NCBI GenBank assembly: GCA_001939145.1
Contig: LSRX01000533.1
Span: 292,405 to 356,404, forward strand
Direction: 5' to 3'
From: Symbiodinium microadriaticum
Taxonomy: Eukaryota; Sar; Dinophyceae; Suessiales; Symbiodiniaceae
Length of the DNA stretch: 64,000 nucleotides
Under the pieces are notes generated by a model. It was given only the letters and a program-made list of their open reading frames with translations, was not told the origin of the DNA and ran no database searches. The translations under genes were made by a program, and so were the position numbers. Below are positions 53,501-63,870 of this stretch, piece by piece. The first letter of the stretch is position 1, and each line of letters opens with the position of its first letter.

Positions 53501-54465
53501 AACTCGGACAATGCATCGACTATGTCGGCTTTGTAAGGTACATGCACTGCATTCAGGCCCTTTCGCTGGCCTGTTAAGTAGAGTCGGACCTCCCGGCGCT
53601 GCCGTGCACGAGCTTCGTTCATGGCGCGGAGGTCGTGAAGAGATCCGGCAATGGTTGAAATCGTCGTACCCATCACCAAGATTGAAAACCTAATGCAACA
53701 GGTTAAGACAGCTGTGACAGAGACGGAGCAAGTCTGTTCCAACGACGCTCTGCGGACCCTGCATGCAAATGTATCTTCGAACTAGACGTGTTCTGAGAAA
53801 TTTGATGGTCCGCAGCCCCTAGTGCAAGCGGAAGGCCAATACGTCAGGATGTCGAACAGTCGCTCCTGACCATTGTCTGGCGCTATCGTCGGCGGGGACG
53901 GCGAATTCATGACGTACCGCAAGGAATGCAGATACTGCAAAGGAATAGAAAGTGTTGCCGCTCCATTGATGTCGATCCAGCTCTCTCTGCCCTCTGACTG
54001 CGTGCTTCGTCCGAGCCAAACCCAAATGCAGGTCAGCATGTGCGCGAGCACGAGAAGCACAAAAGTGGTATTGATGATGGCAATTACGAGCATGAGCCAC
54101 TGCCGCCCAGTGGATGCTGCAAGTTCCTGCACGACAGTCTGTAGTCGCGCAATCTTCAACAGCCGCAGGAGGCGGAAGGCTCGAATGACTCTGGCCAAAC
54201 GGAATGCTGCTGCGGCGGAAATAGTATCTGCTGCGAAAGCATTTGCCAGGTCTAGCGTGACAAGGGACACGTCGAAAATTGCCCAAGTGCTCAGGTAGCT
54301 CAAGGCAATCGCGGCCCGGTCACGCACCAGCCTCCCTCGCACATATATGGCTGTGTTGAGGTTCGCGGCGACGTCACATGACCAGAAAATCAGCCCGCAC
54401 CAGAACATAAGCGTCAGGCCAACGTTGGCGGAGTGCGGAATGTCCCAAGCCAAAGCCACTGGCCT
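50521..54465 (-). CDS. CNG/HCN-like voltage-gated channel with CNBD
   Basis: Exon one (about 54465-53843) has S2-S5. S4 is FRLARVIRAFRLLRLLKIAR and the pore is YLHSLRYVMNSPSPPTIAPD, with no GYG filter. Exon two (53689-53567) gives the end of S6 and the C-linker (MGTTISTIAGSLHDLRAMNE). Exon three (52815 to about 52070) carries FVDYKLER, then a cyclic-nucleotide-binding fold: KGECVFMVGDLADQLHITAA and FSEIGLYAEF. Exons 51934-51702 and 51649-50521 form a C-terminal region that includes FYIFYLLGFMSGISGGRGSR and RAFVLQFLPDCISCARANG. The last two are separated by a proposed 52-bp GA-donor intron. The S1 exon and one C-linker exon (near 53300) are not placed. Ion selectivity cannot be read from this pore. 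Confidence 0.85.
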
Positions 54466-54479
54466 GCGGCAACTGAGAC

Positions 54480-55110
54480 ATATGTTGGATTTGGCCCCAA
54501 GAGTTCGTGCAGCACCCGTGTAGATCTTTCTCGAAGCCAGGGCAACATCCGCTCGAAGCTAAGGTGCGCCAAATTGAGGTTTTGCAGGCGACTGCTAAGT
54601 CTTCTCTTGCTTCCGTCTCATCCCTTTCATGTCCCGGCAAAGCGTTTCTGCATTATTCTTCCGTCCGATGGGCTAGCCCGTTGTCAGATTTAGGTGCGTC
54701 GTCTCCTTCTAGAACACTCAACGACCCCTCAAAAACGGTAGTTGCCTGCTAGGTTTGCTGAGCATTTCTCATGAACCCTGTGCTGAGCCCGAGGGGTTTG
54801 CTAAGCTACGATTGATACTGCGAAAAACATGGTATGCTGAACGAACTGGGACAAGTAGGTAGTAGCCCTTCACCAATCACTTAAGGTGATTATGTGGCTA
54901 CGTCGCCGTTGAAGAGCAGATTCTCGAAGCGAAGTCTACATGCCCATGGCAACTTATCAGCTGCAGGGGCGAGATGAAGGCGTCGGTAAGAACGAGGAAG
55001 GAGCCCATCACATCCCACACGAGGCGAAATCGGCCATCTGGATGCCACGGAGCCAGGCGTGAAACTGTTTCCTCACTCGAACTAAAATGTGCTGGATTGC
55101 TCTAGAACGG
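54480..55110. other. No supported gene; S1 exon expected here
   Basis: The channel lacks its N-terminus and S1, which should lie upstream of 54465. No matching hydrophobic exon was recognised in this stretch. There are no repeats or RNA genes. Confidence 0.4.
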
Positions 55111-55119
55111 GAGGTCCCT

Positions 55120-56660
55120 CTACATCCCGCCTGCCTGGCCTGCCTTCTTTGGCACCCTTTGGTTAACCTTTGGCAAAGGTGTCACGGGCCAAGTGTCCTT
55201 GTTCGGCTGGAGCTGCTCGCTCTCGATGAAGGCCTGGGATGACTCCCGCATCCGCGTCTTTACAGAGTCGAGGCTGCCATCTCGATATGATCGCTCCATC
55301 CATCTGGAGTGAAGTCTCATCTCTCTGCTGAAAGGTTCCCCAAAGCAAACGGCATAGCGCCTGCACGGGACACAAAAAGGCTGACGTGCAAAGCCACTGC
55401 AAGCGATTGCAGGCAAGTGCTGCAGTGCACCTGGAGAAGTCACCGAGTTCATCCTGATTCGTCTTTTTGCGGCCGAGCAGGGCTCTCGGCTCGGATACCT
55501 TGGACACCGGACGAACTCATGGCATCATGCCGACGATTCCGCATGCGTCTTCACTTGTTTAACTTTCCCATGTATGTAGAGTGTTCCTACTTGTGACTAC
55601 TAACAGCTCCAATCTTCCCGCGTCGGCGACGGCATCATGGTGCTTGCTGTCTGTACGGCATCTGTATCAAGATCATCTGGCTTTTTAGCTTGGGGGCAGG
55701 AACATCTTCCTCGATCTCCGTAGCTGGCTCTGTGCCGCCTTCTGGTGTGGAAAGGGTGCTTTGAAGACCATCCAGCTTGACCTGCCATCGACGGGACATC
55801 CGAAATCACAGCCAGCACGGGAACACTTACAGCCGCCCCGCTCGAAGCCTTCATCCGGTGATGGAACTCTGCCAGATCAGCACGCAGCGATTCAAAGCTT
55901 TCTGCGGTCAGGAGTTGCCTGGCCAGGCACATCAAAAAGGTCATGGTGGGCCGGGTTCTCATTCCGATAAACGGAGCCTGCGCAAGTGTCTATCGACGGG
56001 ATCACCCACACTCGGAGCCATGGCTTTCTGAGACAAGTGAAGCTCTGGGCCGAGTCGTGACTTCATGACGAAAGGTTGGTCGGCAAACCGAAGCTATGTG
56101 GAGTTCTCCTCAATGCCGTCTATAGCTACGAAACACGCGGAGATGCATGTCCGCCACTGAGCCACGGCCAGCAGGTAAACGTGCAACATGGCCTTACCGA
56201 CGAGCGATCCGGCGGCTCGGCTCTCGCATGCACTGTGCCAACAAGACGCCGCCTGCAGCTCTTCGAGGCCTGGTCCGCCTGGCCCTCCCAGCAGTCTTTG
56301 CAGAGACATCTCCGAGAAGTCCTGCTGTGGCGTGCAAGCTCTATGCTTTGCTCTTTGCCGCACTTCTTTGGACTTGGTCGCCTGCATCCTTCCGGGGTCA
56401 GGACCCCCTTGCAGAAAGTCTGGCGGGAAGGAGCCAGGCGACCCAAGAACGTCCTCACGAAGAAAACGCGCGGGACTGACTTAGACGTCCCGGCCCGGCC
56501 CATGATGTCTGTCCTTGAGTGCTTCGAGGTCGGCATCCTCACCCAGCAGCCGCTGAAGGGCCGGTGGCATGCCCGACGCACCAAGCAAATCCTGACGAAG
56601 TGCTCGTCTGTGGCTTGTTCTCGCATCTTTGCCCCTCTAGGAGTACTGCGGTGAGTAATG
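55120..56660 (-). CDS. Unknown gene(s), several exons
   Basis: Minus-strand pieces with good coding character, in order: KDARTSHRRALRQDLLGASG then MPPALQRLLGEDADLEALKD (about 56625-56500); EDVLGSPGSFPPDFLQGGPD then a MSLQRLLGGPGGPGLEELQA repeat-like piece (about 56440-56230); MTFLMCLARQLLTAESFESL then RADLAEFHHRMKAS (about 55945-55835); RWQVKLDGLQSTLSTPEGGT then EPATEIEEDVPAPKLKS (about 55790-55660); and an AG|G exon at about 55360 reading RYAVCFGEPFSREMRLHSRW to a stop at 55120. LQRLLG occurs twice, suggesting an internal repeat. I recognise no family and cannot tell whether this is one gene or two. Confidence 0.45.
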
Positions 56661-56679
56661 ACTAGTGTAAACAAAGCTT

Positions 56680-57570
56680 CAGCATCATCTCCGCTGCAGA
56701 GATAGGCACAGCATGTGAAGGTTCAAAGAACATTAAGGCATTGGCAAAGTAGATTAAGCCAGTTCGTTGTCACAGCTCTTCAGGGATGTGGCTTAGGCCC
56801 TCCAGCTTCTTCTTAAAATTTCGATAGCTTGAAATCGGGGAAGTAAAGAGGAACGAGGAGACACACGCCGCACGCCCATGCTGGCGTCAGCCCTGGTGTT
56901 GTTATGGTTGCCCTTCTTAATACACGGTTGGCCGCCCGGGGCTTCGGGAGATTCGAGGTGAACTCGAAAGCCCGCAAACATACAGCTCGAGGAACTGAAC
57001 CGCCCAACCCCGACAAGGAGGACGATTAAGCACCAGAATACCTTCACCCATTCCGCACCCCAGTGGCCCATGTGTCAGTCAGCTTTCCGCTTCGCCTGAT
57101 GCTGACCCTGTTTGGGGTCCGGAATGGTGCAGGACAGAGCGGCAATGGAGGGGCTCAGTCAAGTCAAACGATGACAAACGTACCTGCACCTTTCCCCTGC
57201 CCCATGTTGTTCCTAGGTTCGTGCACAAACGGGCGACATGCAGGGGGTGAGGCTGACTTCCGCGACCTCGCATTGCCCCAACGCCTTTACGTCATCGCAT
57301 CTTAAGGGGCAGGACCTAACACTCATCTTTCCTAACCATTTTGTTCCGTGCATGTCGGGGACTGAGCGGCGGCGCAGGCGGGCGGCACGCTTGGCAAGGC
57401 ATGGGGCGAGGAGGGAGGCGGGCGATGGCGGGCGGCCCGGGCGGGTGAGCGGCGGCCGTGCAGCCTTGCCGGGCGCAGGCGTGTGGGTGTGCGCATGTGC
57501 GAACTTCTTCGGTGTGATACTGGATCCTGCAGACTCGCGTGAACTTGTACATCGCACGCGGACAAGCCAG
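56680..57570. other. No supported gene; G-rich stretch
   Basis: The plus strand between 57360 and 57490 is very rich in GGCG and GCGG, which gives spurious Arg- and Ala/Pro-rich frames. No motif or RNA gene was recognised. A CpG-rich spacer between two same-strand genes is the simplest reading. Confidence 0.45.
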
Positions 57571-57599
57571 GTTTCACGTTTTCAAGTCATCGTTGGCAC

Positions 57600-57740
57600 G
57601 GAAATGTACGACAGTAAGAGCTGAAGAGCTACAGGCAAAGCAGACCCAGCTAGTCACGAGAGCCTCCAGCCCGTCCAGGCCGTCCAAGCCGAAACCCATG
57701 CCTGGTGCCGCGTCGTTTTCCTTTTTCAATGGTGGCGACA
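57600..57740 (-). CDS. Possible short exon (GLDGLDGLEALV)
   Basis: The minus strand reads ENDAAPGMGFGLDGLDGLEA then LVTSWVCFAC around 57735-57645. It is short and repetitive, but lies just downstream of the gene ending at 57899 and may be its next exon through a GT donor (the TCACAG|GT near 57910). Weak evidence. Confidence 0.25.
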
Positions 57741-57898
57741 ATAAAGACCCATGCGGCCTTCTGGGAATCCGCCCATGGGTTGCAGTAGGTCCTGCCCGGC
57801 ATCGAAAGTCTTGCTGCGATGAAGCCAAGACTTGAAAAGTAAGTATGTGACTCACGGTCCACCTCTGCTTCATCTTCCTCCTGCGCGGCAGACAGCAC

Positions 57899-58738
57899 TC
57901 ATGAGGACCTGTGACAGAAACTCGTTGGGCTGGTGCCGGCCTCGTTCAACTCCTCAATACGTTTCTGCAAGCGGCGCAGAAGCCGTGGCTTATCTTCTCT
58001 CAATGCCTGTGCCTCCTCTAGGGGAACTCCCAAAATATCTGCGAGCTTCTTCGGCTCTGGCAAAGCAGTTGGCCGCTTGACTTCGCTTTGCTCCTTCAAG
58101 ATAGCCAGCAAAGCATGAGCATCAGCAATGCGCGCACCGCACCGTAGCAATGACCTGCTCCCCTACACTATCAATGCCGCCACTATCGAAATGTCTCGAA
58201 ATAAATTTGCTGACAGCATGTGGCACTCCACTTCGTCCGCACCTCAGCAGCGACAGGTCCGTCATTGCCGCCGAGATCGGAACCAGCCACGACACGATAC
58301 CTTCAAAACTGCGTCTGATGATAGCAATTCACATTCGGCTTGGCATTCGGGATGGCTGATGAATGCTCCCTCAAAAAGGCCCAGCTTGCATACTCAAAGA
58401 TGAGTCTGGCGTGTTCCTTGCAAGACCGCAGTGTCGCAGTCTGCTTTTTCTGCATCCTTGTATGCTCAACTGCTTCGCTTGCAATGCTGTCACGTCGTAC
58501 GTCGATGACCGTATTTGAACAGGGCTGGGCATGCAAAGCAGGTTCCAACTTCTTGGCGCTGGTCTTGGACGGCAGGCCCATCTCGCACAACCCCCGGTAA
58601 CTGCGCATCTCGTCGAAAACACGACCACACTACCAACCAAATTAAGATCTCACGACAAGGCCCTGAAAGCCCGGAACCATTATTTCTGTACACGTCTGTT
58701 TTGCTGGATGGTTGCATCTCAAGCACCTCGTCCAACAC
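57899..58738 (-). CDS. Unknown gene, at least three exons
   Basis: Exon pieces: 58738 to about 58660 (after CAG|G) VLDEVLEMQPSSKTDVYRNN; about 58608-58365 MRSYRGLCEMGLPSKTSAKK then LEPALHAQPCSNTVIDVRRD and TLRSCKEHARLIFEYASWAF; and from AG|G near 58160 SLLRCGARIADAHALLAILK then PEPKKLADILGVPLEEAQAL to a stop at 57899. The last part is helical and contains LADILGVPLEEAQALR, a helix-turn-helix-like pattern. The translation is clearly protein-like, but I recognise no named family. A short exon between the second and third pieces is likely missing. Confidence 0.5.
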
Positions 58739-58779
58739 CTGAGATGCTAAACAAAGGCAGTTTCATATGATCGACTGGG

Positions 58780-59780
58780 ATGGTCGAGAGCAAGTAGGGG
58801 GCGGCTGACCGCGGCAAATAAATATCATCGGACAAACCTGACAAGCCGATGCATTCCAGGATGCCTTTGCCTTGTCCACCCGCTTTTGCATGTGGGCCCG
58901 TATGTCTGGGACTGGCACCTCGCAGAAAGGATACTAGTTACCAGTGGCAGAACACCACAGTCCTGCCAGGGGTTTTGGTGCCAACTCGGCAGGTCGCCAC
59001 TCAGAGAAGCCCTGAAGAAGACTCCGCGGGTGCAAACGCTGCCAGCAGAATCTTTCTTTACATTTTCTTAAACGCTTAATTTCATTTCACACTACAGTGT
59101 AACCACGGCTTCAAGGAGCAGCTCAGTGTGCCGCTAAAGGGAGGACTAAAACAGTGAGTCCAAAGACACCTTGTAGTCGAAGCCAAGCATTACCCACAAA
59201 AACGCTCCAGACCAGGACTGCGAGGCTCCCAAGACCACCCCATTTGCACAAGGTGCCCCTCGCGCAAACTTGTTTGGGATGCGAATGTGCGCTCGGGAGC
59301 ACGGTTCAGCAATGCGGTAAGCGAAATTGCGACATTCGTGAATTCTGCTGAAATTCTGAGAACGGCGAAATTGCCAAACCACACTCAGGAGCCCACGGCC
59401 TGTTTGGCAACTTCGAGCCTTTGGATCCCCAACACGCGCACCGAACTGCGGCGTTCCATGAATCGTGCGCTGGACCATTGGAGGACGGGGGGCCAAGGTG
59501 GGATTGTGGAAAGAACGCGACTTCAGTCGAAAACCGGCACCACGCCACAGCAGGAGCTGTGGAACCACCGCAGGCGGCGAGTCTTGCCGCGTGCTGACCA
59601 GGCTGACCCTAACCACTCCGTCGTTACACCTGAAGAAACTGTAACAAAACCATGGTGTGTGACCACACTGTTTGGAGAATAGTCAGCAAACTCCAATCTG
59701 ACAAAAGGGGTGGTAGTGAGGAGCACTAAGGCTAAAAAAGCGTACAAGTAGTAGGAGGTTGAGTTCTCGCAGATTGCAGA
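58780..59780. other. No firmly supported gene
   Basis: A minus-strand frame at 59146-59616 is open for about 157 codons and ends VLGASQSWSGAFLWVMLGFD then YKVSLDSLF, but it has no recognisable domain. Plus-strand frames overlap it. No repeats or RNA genes were seen. This is the 3' flank of the J-domain gene. Confidence 0.35.
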
Positions 59781-59784
59781 AGTC

Positions 59785-60830
59785 CTAGGACCGCGATCTC
59801 TCAGGTGCCTTCGACACATCTGCTTTGGTGCCGTCGGGCAGTAAGAACTCCCCAGAAGGGTCGCCAATGCCAGTGACTTGCTTCATGAAGGACTCAAACG
59901 AGCTCTTCCTTGTCGCGAAGGTCGGCTTGTCTCAACTGCCAAGAATCTTGACTCACATGGCGGCTTGAACTGCGAAAAATGGGCTGAAGCTTTCAGGGCT
60001 CATGCTTTTGATGGTTTCCTTCGCCCACTCCTCACAGTCGTGGAGGTGCTTCCGCTCGAAGTGGATCATCATCAGCCGCTTATTGGAGCCAGTGTGTCCA
60101 CAAATCTGACACTGAAGCTTCCCGCCCACGGAGACGATATTCCTTAGTGCACCGAGGCGTGCTTGCTGCAGGACGACAAAGGACCAGTGGCCAGACCTGT
60201 CTTTCTGAAAGCATATGAGCGGCTCCTCCATGAATTGCTGCATCTTCTCGTGATCGTCCCTCCATGGAAGCACAGACTGCATCATGTCGTCCACGATGCC
60301 CCCATCTTCCATCATCTCACCCACCCACATGTTCAAAAACTGATCCATGTCGAAGTCCTCCAAATCCATGTCGCCAGACTTGTCATACTTGAGGCGTTTC
60401 TTGTCGTCGGACAAGACTGAGTACGCTTCCGCAATTCTCTGAAACTTGATCTTCGCATCTGGTGACGGGTTCTTGTCGGGATGGTACTTCAACGATTTTT
60501 GTCGATAAGCTTTCTTGAGCCTGAGTTCGATGATGGTCGTCATGCAAGCTGCACTCTGGCAGACAAGCTGGCTCTTATTGCCAGGTTGCTCGTCTGCTTT
60601 GGCCCCTTTCGAGACCTTGGCAGACAAGTGTACAGTTGTTCTTCAGGTCCTTACAGCGGAGAGTGTCCAGAAGCCTAGCAAGCCTTCCTGCAGATCCCAG
60701 CTGCCCCAAGGATTTTGTACAAGTCCTTCTCATTCACATCCACCTAGCACTGGCTGGCTTGCGAAATCGCAGCGTTCTGTTACTTGCTGAGGCCCTCTGC
60801 GGCCTCTTCAAGTTCAGCTTCCCCGGCCAT
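59785..60830 (-). CDS. J-domain (DnaJ) protein with C2H2 finger
   Basis: Five exons give a complete frame of about 255 residues: 60830-60798, 60725-60705 (21 nt), 60615-60590 (26 nt), 60520-59957 and 59908-59785. The joined N-terminus reads [44 protein letters not shown], a normal J-domain with the HPD motif that stimulates Hsp70 ATPase. It is followed by an acidic Met-rich stretch ([20 protein letters not shown]). Residues [20 protein letters not shown] then ERKH fit a C2H2 zinc finger (C-x2-C-x12-H-x4-H). The C-terminus ends [17 protein letters not shown]. Donors are GA or GC, GC, GC and GT, and acceptors are AG|G. The first donor is ambiguous by one codon. It is likely a cytosolic or nuclear co-chaperone. 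Confidence 0.9.
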
Positions 60831-61155
60831 GGCTTCCGGAACCCTGCCACGTGATGGTGCCGCTGATGTGTTCGTGTACCATGCAAGGACAAGACGGCAA
60901 GGGGTCAGCCAAAGAAGAGACCTGGTGGCGAACCTAAAGCTGCTGGGCATCTAGCTCGCTTGCCACTCGCATCTACAGTCCGTACATGCTTGCGTCACGA
61001 AGATGAAGCATTGTGCGAGTGCCTTGTCTTTGAGGCTTGATGGCTGCACGAAGACTATTTCCCAGCATGTCCACCACCGCTAGATCCAACAAGCCTGAGG
61101 CTCGTTTCGTAACAGCTGTGACGGAGGCAATGCGCACATCAGCAAGAAGCACGAC

Positions 61156-61203
61156 CTTGGCAAAGCCAGACAGCGATGCAGCTTTGCGATTCCATTCCAC
61201 GAC
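61156..61203 (-). CDS. PAS-domain exon
   Basis: A 48-nt exon bounded by AAG|G at 61203 and a GT donor after 61156 reads VVEWNRKAASLSGFAK. This is the second helix/strand of a PAS domain, and its structure is like the exon in the 40.9-kb gene. The preceding TANAPIFGID exon and following exons were not found. A stretch at 61020-61080 (LLDLAVVDMLGNSLRAAIKP) may belong to the same gene. Confidence 0.6.
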
Positions 61204-61249
61204 CTTGGTCGGATAGCTGGCTGATGCCACACGGCCACTGCGTATAGGA

Positions 61250-62480
61250 CTCTGCATGTGCCGTGTTGCACAATTGCTGCCTGGTCAGCCCTTTTCCCTG
61301 TGCAACTGGTGCAAGCTAGGCCGCCACTAGGCCAGCTGGCTACCTGCTCCAACATCCGAGCCATCTCACTTCTGAAGACTTCGCCAGGATGGCATCCAGT
61401 TCTGGATGCAGAGGAGGAAGGCTCGACACCTGTCACACGACAGAGCATTGTGCATGACACTTGTTCGAAGTCGACGCAGCCAGTACTGCGAGATCCAGCC
61501 TGTGCAGAGGACCTTTGATGGCTTCTTGTGACGAGGCTGCTTAGCAGCACGTGGGATGGATCAGCGCGGCGTTGTGGCGGCAAATGCAGCCCTGCCGGCA
61601 CGCGGGAGTTCGCGAGTCAGCTGTTGTCAGTGGCTGTGCCGTAAGAAGCGTGTTTTTCCCTTCGACTGTCACTACATAGTCTATTTGCCATCGGGGGAAG
61701 ACGGCCCACACAAAGACAATTTACGGCAGAATCGTGGAACACAGACAACGAGTTGAGTAAGTGGCAGACCCTAATGTGTGGTGGGGGGGGCCCTTTGTCA
61801 GACACGCCCCCAAACATAGCTTTATCTGCTTAATTGCTTCTCTCTACGTGCAGAGAGATGCTGGATATTGTACCGACTTCTGAAGCAGGCCCCGGTGCAC
61901 AATTGTGCACAAACCCACTGAGGTTCTGATTGCAAACTTCTTTGCCTGCTGGCAAGCGAGTGGGTAGGCCGGCTGCCTGGCATCCAGGACAGAAGTGTGC
62001 AACTGCTTCCTCTTGTACGCATCGTCACGTCCATAAGCACATGAATCAGACGGTTCAGAGGCTTGAGGCGCCAAGTAGCTCCGAAGCATCTGCAGCCACA
62101 ACGGCCACGTCGTCCAAGGCTATGCCCTCGCCGCCTGAATCTCGAAGACCGGGACTGGCCATGCTCTGGCAATCCATTTTGGCAAGTCTGTGGCATTCCG
62201 TTTGACCAACCAGTAAGCAAGAAGGGAATGAGAGACAAAGGCAGCAAGGACATGCAATCGAGCATTTCCACGACAGGGTGCCTCGAGTGAAATCGCCAAG
62301 GATTGCAATTCTCGAAACATTTGTCCTAAGTTCTCAGAGAGCAAGTGCTTTGAGATTGCACGGTGTGTCATGCTGTGTTGTGCCATGCGGAATCGAACCT
62401 TGCTCATGGATTGGTCCAGCGTCAATATGGCCGCGATCTGGCATGCCGTCGCATACTGGAAGTCTGCAGCAGAATTCAAA
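61250..62480 (-). CDS. Weak exon candidates, unknown
   Basis: Two minus-strand pieces have some coding character: GEVFRSEMARMLEQVAS (about 61400-61350) and ALDDVAVVAADASELLGASS (about 62135-62075, preceded by MDCQSMASPGLRDSGGEG). They could be upstream parts of the PAS gene at 61.2 kb, but no splice chain was proven. A run of G at 61782-61790 is the only low-complexity feature. Confidence 0.25.
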
Positions 62481-62513
62481 GGGTCGTAGGACCGCCTGGA
62501 GGCAGCGGATCTC

Positions 62514-62700
62514 TCAAACCTTGTTGCACAGTTGCTTCTTGTTGCTCGCCGGAGCTACAACACCTAACTGCCACATCGGGCCCATTAAGTCATGTGCGTG
62601 CACCAGCCTTCCATTTTCATTCAGCAGAAACTCCATGTAGACTTCGTTCCCGATCCAGCGCAGGGTATCGTCGACAAAACCTTCCAACAAAGCCGGAATC
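62514..62700 (-). CDS. Unknown exon (DDTLRWIGNEVYMEF)
   Basis: The minus strand reads LLEGFVDDTLRWIGNEVYME then FLLNENGRLVHAHDLMGPMW and QLGVVAPASNKKQLC before a stop at 62514. The composition and pattern are strongly protein-like, but I recognise no family. Neighbouring exons are not resolved. Confidence 0.45.
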
Positions 62701-62719
62701 AGCAGCAAAGCTGTCTTGT

Positions 62720-63470
62720 TTCAATGCCCCTACGTGCTGCCGCGGATGCTACATGCCGCGACACGGTTCCTTTCAAAGACCTCTCTGTTTGCGAACCAAG
62801 CCGCGAATGATGCGAGCCCCGTGGCCGGTGTCGCAGGACCTGCAGACAGACATCATGCTCAGCGCCCAGCTGGGTGGCATCTTGGCTTTTCTGGCACACT
62901 GCGTCACCGGAATGTGATTGGATGCTCTTTGGAGGTGACAGGTGGATGACGCACCAGCTGCATTCGCTTGAACAGAATATAGCAAGCCCCAAGAGGTTGG
63001 AAACCGGTTTCAGGACAATCAGTGCTGAGATTCTCTATACTTTACTCTTAAGGATTGAGGCTATTGGGCTTTCAACTTTTGGTCTTCTACAGGAGTTTTG
63101 GGTTTGCTGGCTCAGACATGAGCATCGCGCATGTCGGGTTCCTAAGCAAACTTAAACACACGCACAATCTTAACCTCTGAGGGCGCAAGCTCACACTCGA
63201 TTGTCACCCAGTCCAACGGAGCGTTCCTTGGATATCACTCGGGATCCAGCCATCACTGGAGATGTAGCGACCCGTGGCTACCGACGCTATCGCAGCCTCA
63301 TCGTCATCGCTGCCGCGATCGCTATCATGCTCGTCACCACAGTCACCACCAGCACTCAGCCCCAAAAACACCCTCAGCACTGCCAGTACAACTCTACCAC
63401 CACCCATCACACTACCATCTACCACAAACCACTACCGCAAGTCCCCACACGACCACCAACCACCCGCACC
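62720..63470. other. No supported gene
   Basis: Frames on both strands are short. At 63330-63470 the plus strand is rich in ACC/CAC, giving Thr/Pro/His translations that look like low-complexity DNA. No RNA gene was seen. Confidence 0.4.
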
Positions 63471-63484
63471 AGCTCTGCCACGAT

Positions 63485-63870
63485 TGCTTGAGCTTGTATG
63501 TGACTATATGAGTTTGTTTCGGGTTGTGCGCGGCCAGCGTCAACTCCAGGAAGTCGCCATACTGCGCACGCACCCGGAAGCGCAAAGTTCCTCCGTATGC
63601 CACTGCCATCTCCTGACATGTGATACCAAGCAGGACATGTTGTCGGAGCGTGTGCGAGACACAGAACGACCAACCAGGCTGATAACACAAACGGATCGCG
63701 AGCGGATAGGCTGCATGCGAAAAGCACGTGCACCCCTGACTGGAAGTGGCTCCTTTTTGTGATAAACCTTCGGGGACGCTTCGAAGTACCACTTGGCTAA
63801 ATCAATGCCAGTGGCGAAGTCCAGGCTTTGGACTTCGTCGGCACCTTGGCTCTCACTCACAGGATGGGAT
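63485..63870 (-). CDS. Laminin-B-like domain exons, partial
   Basis: An exon ending at 63768 (GT donor) reads DEVQSLDFATGIDLAKWYFE then ASPK. It joins an AG|G exon from 63612 that reads EMAVAYGGTLRFRVRAQYGD then FLELTLAAHNPKQTHIVTYK. The order W-Y-F-x-A-P-x then x-AYGGxLRFxxR resembles the laminin B (domain IV) fold, which is extracellular and built of beta strands. The gene runs off the right edge (another open segment continues towards 63977), and its 3' end near 63485 is an estimate. A secreted or cell-surface protein is the likeliest reading. Confidence 0.5.
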
